In this document: positions 24,657 to 35,300 of the stretch, piece after piece
Layout: each line of letters opens with the position of its first letter
How positions within the stretch are numbered: position 1 is the stretch's first letter
DNA from: Hippasteria phrygiana
Taxonomy: Eukaryota; Echinodermata; Asteroidea; Valvatida; Goniasteridae
Length of the DNA stretch: 64,000 nt
Direction: 5' to 3'
Assembly (NCBI GenBank): GCA_037893225.1
Contig: JAZGUH010000056.1
Location: 1,054,001-1,118,000, forward strand
Translations under genes and position numbers: made by a program
The notes under the pieces: model-generated
Databases searched by the model: none
Told to the model about the DNA's origin: nothing
The model's input: the letters and a program-made list of their open reading frames with translations, nothing else

Positions 24657-24948
24657 GCAGGCGCGGATCCAGAGGGGGGTTTTTGGGGTCGAACCCCCCC
24701 CCCCCCCCCCCCCCCCCCGCTCGTTGCCATTTGTTTTTCTTATAAGGGCCCTACACCCAGGTACCGTAGCAAACCAGAAAAACAAAACCCCGTAAAGATC
24801 TTAATTTGCGTGTACGGATAAGAACAAAACAAAGATATTAAATGGCGCCACCAACGTTGATAAACTTTTTGGGCAAATGTATGGAAACAAAAATTTAACC
24901 CCCCCCCCCCCCCCCCCCCGCAAACAATCCTGGATCCGCCCTGGTCAG
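24657..24948. mobile_element. GGCGGATCC-ended MITE with two poly-C tracts
   Basis: Left end CAGGCGCGGATCCAGAGG and right end CCTGGATCCGCCCTG are inverted. The flanks share GTCAG. C runs of 25 nt (24694-24718) and 21 nt (24899-24919) lie just inside each end. About 120 bp past the stop of stomatin copy 2. Confidence 0.6.
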
Positions 24949-25649
24949 AACGTTCAGTATATACTTGATATTTTATCACGGAATTTATTAGGTTTAGTGT
25001 ATAAACATTGTACACGGGGGAGGTATTTTAGCATGAAGGAACACTGAACTATTGATGGGAGGTTGGTAGAGAAAAACAAAAACAGGCCTACTAAAAAAAT
25101 GAATATTGGTCGGTGTTGTTATTGTGTATAAATAATATACGTATAACCGATAGCCTTACATCTACTTATCCAAGTAATTTAACAATATAGATGAATGGAA
25201 TGCAACTTCACCGTGCAACGAGGTAAATAATTATAACGTGACGTCATTTATACTGAATGCATAGCTTTACCACGAAACATCAACCGATGACTGGCAATAT
25301 GATCGCTGCTCAAACCCACTTCATGTTATTAGAAGTCAGAGTGACTAGAAACTAGCAATGTTGGCAGTGGGATTTAAAATCAGTTCGCGACGTTTACACA
25401 AATTATAGAAACGCTGGTATGAGCTCAACTCACTTATCAGTTTTCAGGAGAATTGGTACTGGCGTCATCTTCATAAACAGTAAGCTTTCAGATTGAAGCT
25501 GATCAATCTTATTTTTCGGTCATTACCAAAGTAATATCATATACCTTTAAGCCATGCTTTTCGCCCGCTAGACGAAATAATTCCACCACGACATTTGGAC
25601 CGCCTGGATCGCCTATCATCATCAGGTCGACTCGACGTGCGCTTGCGTC

Positions 25650-26400
25650 ACTGTTGAGGCGTCACTATCCTACATCAGAGTCTTGACCATGGTTTTTGGT
25701 TAATACCGTGTGTCGGTTCCCAAATGATGACTTGGCTGGCAGGCAACTCTGGGTGCCGCAGACAGTGCCCGGCGAGATGCAGCCGCCTTCCTGTAGGCCC
25801 CAATCTTGTTGACCAACTGGGGAGCCGGAGGTCGCCGTTGGTCACTTTCTGCATCCAGCTGACTTCGGAGGCCAACTGGAGCATTCAAGTGTAGCAGCCA
25901 TCAATGGCGCCAATGGACTTATTGTCCAAGTTTTGCACCCGTAGGAGGATTTCTCGATTGCTGCTATGAAGATTCTTTTCATAAGTCCTCTGGAAAGGTT
26001 GAAGGTCCAGATGTTCTTTATATCATTGGGCGCTTTCCAGGCAAGTCTTCTCTACGCACCTTGATGTTCTTTTCCGAGTTCCCAAGGTATAGTTCAAGGT
26101 ATTTGAAGTCCAAACTTGCTCAGTTGAGAGGGGCACCCTCAGCGATCTTTAGCGGCTGTGGTCAGTTATCTTCTCGGTTTACTCTTGACCGAAGACCTGA
26201 GCATCTGTAATTTCGATTTCGTCCTAGGCCTGTAGCAACGCGATGTCGTCGGAGAAGTCCAAATCAGACAGTGTCACTCGCTTGGTGTGATGATGAAGCC
26301 CGGCTCTTCGTGGTCCTCAACTGCTTGACGGATGACGTGTAGGCCTAGTCCAGAACAGTGACGAAGATGAAGGGTGCCAGTGTGTCACCTTGTATTACCC
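25650..26400 (-). pseudogene. Non-LTR retrotransposon reverse transcriptase fragment
   Basis: On -, motif QGDTLAPFIFV is followed by the catalytic-type DLDFSDDIAL and, near 25800-25700, the C-terminal block LAGHCLRHPELPASQ with WEPTHG. These lie in different frames with stops between, so the copy is dead. Clade cannot be fixed from this much sequence. Upstream it is cut at 26400 by another repeat that ends CCTGGCTACACCACTG (26557-26572). Confidence 0.65.
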
Positions 26401-26579
26401 GAACTCCCCCTCCCCCGGGAAATTTTGGATTGGCTTATTATTTTTATAGACACGATATGCGTTCATTTTGGACAAATGTAGAAAGGCTCTTGAAACCGCC
26501 ACCCATTAAAAACTGGACCCTATCCCCACGCCCCCTTTGCACCACCCCCAACAGAACCTGGCTACACCACTGATAAAGA

Positions 26580-28040
26580 CAGAAGTACAAGACAGGTCAC
26601 TTAGTCAAGTAAGCAAAATAGAAACACTGCAAATTTGAATTATTAACCTCAGCTTATACACACTAGGCGCGACAATTCTCGTCTGGAATGGTTTCTTTAA
26701 ACAAAGTAATTGCGACAAAGGCCAATCATTGTTTATTAAACTATAGCTGTTTACAATTATTACAATATTACTCAAAAGCTGTAAAAGAACGAAAACAAAA
26801 CATGTTGCATGGTACTTTGTTAATTTAAAGTCTGTTGTGGTATTAAATACTTACATAGGCATACTTACTTATTTTGTGAAAAGGTGCATTTAATTACGAC
26901 ACCCATCTTGTGCTGATTGGGGCACGTAGTTTTTGTACATATTTGTGTGTGAATGTAAATAAGAAATTCTGATCGTTCATCTTAAATATTTCCATAGTCC
27001 TTTTGGAGGGGTTACATGGCCCCACCCCTGTCCCGGGAGTACCGCCCATATGTATCGCTTCGTACAAGTATTTTTGTTGTTTGAAAGATTTGATATTAAA
27101 TATCAAAATAATACGTGCCCTAGCCATAACACTTGAGTTCGGTACACGAAGTGAGAGGTTTATATAGGCAGACAGTAAGTTTTTGTACGAAGTTCCAATG
27201 TAAACAAACGCTTTTATTATCGATGTAATTTGTCGTAACCATTTGATATTTTTTCATTAATCCAAAGCTCTGGAGGGATTTATGTATTTAAAATGCGCTG
27301 ACAATGTAGTGTTATTTGAAACGCATAATAGAAAACTTTAAACCATAATCTCGAATCAGTGTGTTCTGATTAAAAAAGTACGCTTTACTTTCTACCAAAA
27401 AAGACAGCTATTTGTTCTGTGTGACGTGTGTGTATCTAATATTCACATCTTCGTTCCGTGATGGTGGTGGGGCGTTGGAATGAAGGGCCATGGTAGGCCT
27501 ACGTTACTAAAGTCGGGGTGTGACAACATTTCAAAAGTAAATGCGTTGTGTAGAAAATGCACGTGCATCCAAACTAGCAGCCCGAACTAGGACGTATTTT
27601 TTATATATACAATCATGCAGGTTGTTTACTTCCCAAAAACGTAAATATACAGATCGAATTCAAGAAATTCCAGCAAAACGGCGCAGCATAGCTACTGGTA
27701 CGTCCCCCTGTGTACATTTCCAATGGAGAGCTCAAGCTTCTTGTCTCCCTGCGAGCGCTATATATGCGCGCGTGTACACAATTTGAATTTATAACTGAAC
27801 TGGTCTATATCAGAATAAAGTTAACTATAGCCTATCCAGGGGAACACCCAACCCCTATTTTTTATGACTTTTACCTATATTCGATATTTTTTACAGTCGG
27901 AAAATCTGAAGATTTTTTCCCATTCCACCCTTCCCCAAATGCTCGCTACGCATTGGACACTGGAAATTGTGGTGACACTCAGTAGCACGCATAAAGCTTG
28001 CACGAGGCCTAGGGTGCTAAACATGTATCTTAAATGGTGG
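26580..28040. other. Spacer without recognisable features
   Basis: AT-rich DNA between stomatin copy 2 and CPSF4. No exon, RNA gene or bounded repeat recognised. Confidence 0.45.
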
Positions 28041-28079
28041 AATTATTGATCTGGTGGCAAAAGGTGTAATCTACGATGT

Positions 28080-28310
28080 ATTCCTTTGTCGCTAATTCCC
28101 AGGTTGTATGGTAAAATTGGGCGTGATTCCTGGCTACACGGCATTATAAGTTTATGACTTCTGACTATACTAGCGCCCCGAACAAAGATATACTGACAAT
28201 TTGGGAGGACCCCCCCCCCCCCCCCCGCATAGGGCAAGATAGATCCGGAGATCGCAGGTTCGAATCCCGCTGTTGCCAGTTTTCTTTGTCCAATTTGAAA
28301 ATGTATCTAC
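28080..28310 (+). mobile_element. tRNA-derived SINE (type A), copy 2, internally deleted
   Basis: Carries the 5' module CCCAGGTTGTATGGTAAAAT ... CTGACAATTTGGGAGGA, then a 17-nt C run (28210-28226) in place of the usual CCGCCAA, then AGGGCAAGATAG and box B GGTTCGAATCC with CAGTTTTCTTTGTCC. Box A and anticodon arm are missing. Confidence 0.65.
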
Positions 28311-28954
28311 GAAAAGGCACAAGGGTTAGTGTTACCAATGTTCATAATCTGACAGGTACATGTGTCTTTACTAATTATGCATATCGACACAAATTCAGTT
28401 AAAAGTGATTCTTCTCATTGCAAAGAGATGTATAGAATATAACAAGCTTGAATTTGATGTGTGTCTCAAACACATTAATTAAAGAGTCCCAAGTATTTTT
28501 CCTGAATTTTGGACGTTGGCGTATTTATCATTGGGGTCTATGGAAGTTGATTTTTCTGGTGTGTAACCTGATGAGGATGTCCCAAGGTGCGCCCTCAAAA
28601 AAATATCGCGGCCGGGCGGTCTCGGGGTAAACGGTTTATAAATTACTGAATTATAAGCTTTCGTTTGATATAACACTTTACCTGATTGGCTGCATAGTTT
28701 TTTTCGGAAAATTAATTACATGAAAATCTCGACCAATACAATCTAGCGGCTGAAATGACCTGGGTACTCAGTCGTGACAAAATGTCCCGGATGTTATACA
28801 CACTACAAACCGCATGCATGAATAACCGTGTATTATGAAAGCTTCATGTACTGGTTATACATAATGAATCTAGCTCATAAGCCCTCCCTTTATGGGCGGA
28901 GTTTACAGGGGAAATGAAGCATGAGTGCGACTCGAAGCCAAGACTAGCAATGAA

Positions 28955-29205
28955 CTGGTTTTCATTGGGAGTTTTCGAAACACTGGCTTCGTCTTGGCTT
29001 CGGCTTCGTCTCCGACTTCTGAATAACTGAGAAGCAAACAAAAATGTAAGTATTCTAATTTTTGCTTTCATAATCAACGAAATGAATTTTTCTGAAGCAG
29101 AATATGCACCAAAATTTAGTATATTTGGTTTGCTTCTCAGTTATTCAGAAGTTGGAGACGGAGCCGAAGCCGAGACGAAGCCAGCGTTCGAAAAACCCAC
29201 GCGCA
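28955..29205. repeat. Foldback with ~80-bp arms upstream of CPSF4
   Basis: Left arm TCTCCGACTTCTGAATAACT plus flanks pairs with the right arm AGTTATTCAGAAGTTGGAGA. Pairing extends through the GGCTTCG-rich and GTTTTCGAA parts. The loop is about 85 bp. Ends 190 bp before the CPSF4 start codon. Confidence 0.8.
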
Positions 29206-29394
29206 TTGCCAAACGTGTACGTCCGTCTCCGGCTCCATACCTCCAGCGTACGCGTACGTACGTCCGCTCCACGTTCATGCTCGATGCGACGACGTACAAT
29301 GCGGACAGTGCGGGCTAGCTAGCTGTTTATCGGAAATTGTTTTACTTAATCTAGAATTCTATTTGATAACTAAGGAAATTTCTTATTTAGCAAG

Positions 29395-32300
29395 ATGCAA
29401 AACATAGTTGCAAACGTGGACTGCTTGCGGTTCGACTTGGAAACCGCTTTAGAGCAGCAAGTCGGATCGCAGCCCTTGCCCTTTCCCGGAATGGATAGTA
29501 AGTAATTATACTATAGTGTTGCACCATTTTCGTGACAAAATATTCTATTCAGTCAGAAGATGGAATGTTTGCGTCGGGGGATGATGTAAATTAGGGAAAG
29601 AGTTCCATATCCGGACATTACTTATTTTCCCTTAATATGACTTAAAAACGGCGATTGTGTAGTGTAGGGCCCCTCTTTAGTTTTGATGAAATTAGATTCA
29701 AAAGTATTTTTTCTCATTCTAAAATGACTTTTTCAACCTAACGTTGAGGCGTCATAAAAAAACAAAAGGAAATACATGTTTTTAGCACAAAAAGCTGGAT
29801 ACGCTACTGAACTATGGGCCTCCGGTAGGAGCCCCATACTATAGTTCTAGGGGTACGGTGAATGTCACGGAAATTGTGTATTTACGGGCCCTGTTTACTT
29901 TAACTTTAAGTGAACAAAAATCAACTTCAACACTTTTTTAGATTTAGATTTTAGCTTATTTGACTGGGCACGGCACTGAACAGTATTTTTGGGAACTTAG
30001 ATTTACCATAACGTATTTAGTCTGGTTCTATGCCTTCATTGTCATTCTGACTTCATATTCACGAGATGGGAATCAGACCAAATGCAATTTCAGACTTTAT
30101 TTTCCTTTAAAAAAATCCTCCAGAGCCATAAATCAGAAGATAAAAAAATGCTTATTGTGTGCAATAAAATCAGGATTTGATTTAAAACGGTATAAAAAAA
30201 TACACACCCGAGCTGGGAATCGAACCCGTGCATACAGGGTAGTTGCCAGCATTAACCATTCGACCACGTGCCAATGCAACTTGGCAGGAAGAGCAGTTTA
30301 CTGTTATAATATATGAAGTTGAGCTCGCCAGAAAACGACTGACTGCGCATGCACAGCGGATTTCACGGCTGAATAGCAGAAAAAAGGCGAGACCGGTTCA
30401 CGGCAAAATAAACTGTTCAAAATTACCAAAAATGGTGTTACTAGAATTAAGAAAAGTCTGCTTTTAGTTGAAAAGGTCATATCGGAATGATAGAAAAAAA
30501 TCTGTGACTGTCATTTGGCCAAAAACTAAAAAGGGGCCCGTAACTACACAATCGCCAATGTCACAGTGAAACAACAAATTGATGATGTCATGAACTTGCT
30601 TTGCTTTCACATTTTACCAGTCAAAAAGGATCAAAGTGTCACTCGGTATATCCAAAGCTGCAGTGAAAAATCTTTACGCAAGTCAAAACGAGTCAAGTGG
30701 TTGTAAACAGTTTCTCAACTGCTCTGCGCTGTCACCAAGGTGTAATGGATGCAAACATGTTGAGTGATTTGAGTCTCCTGCCAGCAACTAAAGTTTTACA
30801 TTTACGTGTAATGGGGGAGGTAAGTTGGTCTGGCCGCCAGTGGAGGTTACCCCATCTAGGTCTATTGGTCTGAAAATTGCGATCATTTCTGTGGAATCTG
30901 TTGAAGAATTATCCTCCATTTAGATCAGGGCCCAGGAAAACCATCAGGGTTGTAGGGTTGGCAAGTCAAAAAGTTGCTAACCATACCACCTACATGTACA
31001 TGTACATTTGATCGCACCTGGAATGGATTTCAATTAACCCCTTCAGTACGGCTTTTATAATGGGGTGCTGGTATGCCAGACATGTTTGTGCAGCCAAGCG
31101 TAACACACAGTGGGAAAGAGTTCCATATCCGGCCATCACTTAGACCTCGTGCACAAAGTCTAAGGGCCATGACAGAAAAAGTCAAAAGTAAAAATTTCAG
31201 TTGGATTTTGTTGGATTTGGCAGGGCTCTGCCTAACAAATACCTGTTGTATTTTTTTTTGATTCAGCAGGGTAGCTGCAAAATGCCAAGGCTGGTGTGTA
31301 GGTACTACATTGTGGGTGGTAGAATCCAACAAAATTTAGCAGGTTTCTCATATCAGTTTTGTTCTGAATTGTGGGATTTAGCAGGGCCATTGAAAAACAT
31401 TGGAAGGGGTAAGGGTTGTACAACAATTACACTGGCTGCCCGTTAGAATCGCATTCTATTCAAACTAATCCTCTTTTCTATTGGGGAATAAGGGGAAAAG
31501 ATAATAAAGTATAAGCCAAGAAAAGTCAATACATATCACAGTCCTAGCTACAAAAACAAAAAGTAACACTTGTTCGGCTACCAGCTACCGGGCCACTCTT
31601 TATGCTAAAAGGTGTCTGTTTACATATCACGACGGGGTGTGTCATCTCCCGACCAGAGATACATGGAGAGTGCACATAAGCAGGTAGGGCAGGGCTTAGG
31701 TCCTCAATGGATACATCCTGCTATGCAGATGCCAACATAAAAACTACAGGTACATGTAACAAAGCTTTCTCTAATGCTGGTCAACAGGAGTCAAACCAAA
31801 TCCTTCAACACATATTTTTCAAGATTCAAAAATTATTTAAAACTCATCTGTTCTTTAACCCTAACCTACCTGAATCCATAAAAATCCATACCCCCGTTTT
31901 GGAGGATTTCGGCGGATTCAGGATACCTCCATATTGAAAACTGGGGGATTTTGATGGATTGAGGATTGTAAGCCTAGCGGTAATGCAGGATTTTGATGGA
32001 TTCAGGATACCTCCATATTGAGCAGTCACCAAAACCAACTTTTTGTGAATGACAAAATAGGTGGATTTTTGGTGGATTCAGGATACTTTCTAGTAAAGTT
32101 ACCCAAGGGGTTTAGCATTAAATCAGCTTAGTCTAGTGTGTTCTCATTCCCCTTCCTTTTCCTTGTTCCCCTTCCCGTTTCTTGTTCTTGTATATTTGTG
32201 TTTTTTTGTACAGTGCTTTGATCATTGTTAACCCTTTGCATACGGATGATGCCATAGGGCACAAAAAAAGACAGTGTCACCAGGCCGGATGACGCCATTG

Positions 32301-35300
32301 GCCGCCGTTTGTGCAGTTTCAATCCATTGTTGGATTATTGTTTATGTCATGCTTGACTGCACAAACACATTGTAGCGGTTCGATTTGGATGCAAGAACCG
32401 CCGCGACACCCCGACGTCTCCCGTAAAATACCGTGCCCAAGGGGTTAAAAACATTTTATAAATACTCTATTATTAGTTCTTGATTTTGGAGGATTCAGAA
32501 AGGTTACCAGCAAAATTGTCAAAGGGGTCATTGTTAATGTTATGAATGCATGGACTCTCAACAGAATCTGGTGCGGCTGTGTGTCAGTTCTATAAGCAAA
32601 ACAGTTGCAGTAAAGGAGTCATGTGTCCTTACCGCCACGTTGGGGGTGAGAAGAGTGTAGTCTGCAAACACTGGCTGAGGGGCCTTTGCAAAAAAGGAGA
32701 CGAATGCGAGTTTCTTCACCAGTACGACATGACCAAGATGCCAGAGTGTTTCTTCTTCACAAAGTTTGGTGAGTTTGGGCTGAAGTACATGTACATTTAG
32801 CAGTGAGAGTTGACCCAGTGGTTTGTGGAGTACAGTAAGCATTAGCCTTCCATTGGGAATGCCCTCTATTCCTAGTGATCAGCCAGTGCTCATACCACAA
32901 TGTTCTGATTTGTTTATGCTTTTGAATGAATGCAGCTTGTGAAATATTGTCCAATCACATAAGTAATAATATGACGCGGGACGTGCAAAATCTTGAACAA
33001 AAAGTACTGCACAAAATTCCATAGGGTTCTCTAAGGAGGCATAGTACCCTTGCAAACGGCAATACGTTAATTATGTATGGAGCATATGTATGTAAAACAA
33101 AAGCACTCTCTATTAGTCAAATTTTTCTGTTTATGGATAGTAGTCGGTAGTGAGTTATTTGTCCGAAATTAAAGTTTAGGAAATTCTGTGCCCTAATTAT
33201 TGGCATTCTGTATATCGTGTACCAATTCTAAAAAACATTCTGCATGGTAATTCATGCAAATACATGTGTAATTGTTAATTAGTAAAGACATTCTTAATTG
33301 AAAAAGGGAATGAAACATGAAGCAAATCTTTGTCGACTTGGAGAACCTTTTTACCGGATTTCCTGAGTGAGAAGACTCATGTATCAAAAGTAGAATGCTT
33401 TCAACATCGGATATTATTGTTAAAATGTAGATGTTTAAATGGTTAATATTTCGAGCCATTTATTTAAGTTAAGATGGAGCTCCTTGTCTGAATCCAGTAA
33501 GGATCTTGTCTGTAGTCTATTTGACGCATTAGTTTTTGTATTGTTGTTGCAGGCATGTGTAGTAACAAAGAGTGTCCCTTTCTTCACGTTGACCCTGCGA
33601 GTAAAGTTAGAGATTGCCCCTGGTATGACAGGGGCTTCTGCAAACACGGTGAGTCACCGACAGAGGATTGGCTTCTTTTTTAACCCATTCTGCCAAGTGT
33701 AGTGCACACAATAGGCAAGCAATGGATTGAATACGTGCAGGAATGCGCATATAGAAGACAACCGGCCTGGTGGTCTTTTTTCAAACCATGGCTGTCGTCT
33801 ATATTCAATGGGTTAACTCTCCTATGGTTTGACCTTTCAAAACCTTTCAAAATCTGCTTACTGGCAAGATGGCGAAAAAATAATTATGAACGTTTTAAAA
33901 CACTCCAGAATTTGTTGCTACTGCACTACCACACCTTTCAATACCCTTTGAAAGGTATTGAAACGTAGAAAAATTGGGCTATGGTATACCCCTATGATAA
34001 AGGTATGGAAAGTCTATCAGAAAATGGCCAGACCCTCCAAAACCTTTCGAAAGGAATTGAAAGGTGGAGCTATTGCTCAACCAAATATCAGTACAGTTGC
34101 TATGCATAAATGGTTGGACCTTTCAAAACCTTTTGAAATGTTTTGAAAGGTAGAGTTACTCCCCAGTACATTTGCCAGTATAATTTCCCCCTTGATATAC
34201 CTCACACCAGTTTGTTCAGAGAGTTGTTTCACCTTTCGAAACCTTTCATAGGTCCCTTTTATCAGACAGTTTTCTCACCTTTCAAAACCCTTTAGTCCAG
34301 CAAACTTGAAAGATTTTGAAAGGTCTGACAATTCTATGGCAACTGCACGGTACATAGGAGGGTTAAGGGGGCCATCCTTGTTGAAATTTGTTTACAATTA
34401 CCCATAGAGTTTTGTTCAAAGGTAATATTGGGCCAAAGGTGTAATTTATGTCCAAGACAAAATCTAGCTTTTTTTTTAACTGTCCAACCTCTCAAAAGTT
34501 TCAAAATATTAACTCCAGAAGTGGAAACCCTCCCAAATCTGCCCAAATCCAAGCCTACATTTTTTATGGATTTTGATGGATTTAAGCCTTAAGATCCCAT
34601 TGACTATTACTATCGATTCTTGAAGTACAAAGACTCTACCAGGTAACTGGTGCTGGATTTTGGTGGATTCAGGGAAGTTCCTAGAAACAGTGTTGAAGGA
34701 TAAGGCTTATTAGTTGCCTCTATTCTGATATTCCTATCATAACCAGTGTATTCTCACATTGGCAGGTCCTCTGTGTAAAAACCGACATGTCCGGCGGGTC
34801 ATGTGCCAGAATTATCTGAATGGTTTCTGTCTGGAGGGGCCTAACTGCAAATTCCAACAGTAAGTTTAATCAGTGTGTGTTTTCTGCACACTGATATCTT
34901 TTGTCCGTATTATCGTGGTGTTTTTTTACAACTCATTTTCCATGTGATAAAGAACGCAATCCAGCTATGTAGTTGCATGTGTGTTTGACGATTCAAGCCC
35001 GCTATGTGGACTCAAAATGGAACTTACAACATAGGCCATATTATCTGCCATATTATCTGCCATACTATCTGCTATATTATCTGCCTGTAACTGTTGTTTC
35101 CCCATCTTTTCTTCCTAGCCCGAAGTTTGACCTGCCAGTGTTAGAGGTCAAAGACAACATGAAGAAGTTGATTTGTCACAGCTGTAAGGAGGTGGGTCAC
35201 AAGGCAATCAACTGCCCTAAGGGCAACAGTGCCTGGATCAGCCAGCAAGGCAGGCCGTCAGATAAGGTTAGTACCACCAACCACTCTTAGGACTGTATCA

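Noticed and set aside
26400..26573. Complete element with CCTGGCTACACCACTG right end
   Set aside because: Left end not found; only mentioned as the repeat that truncates the neighbouring reverse transcriptase relic.
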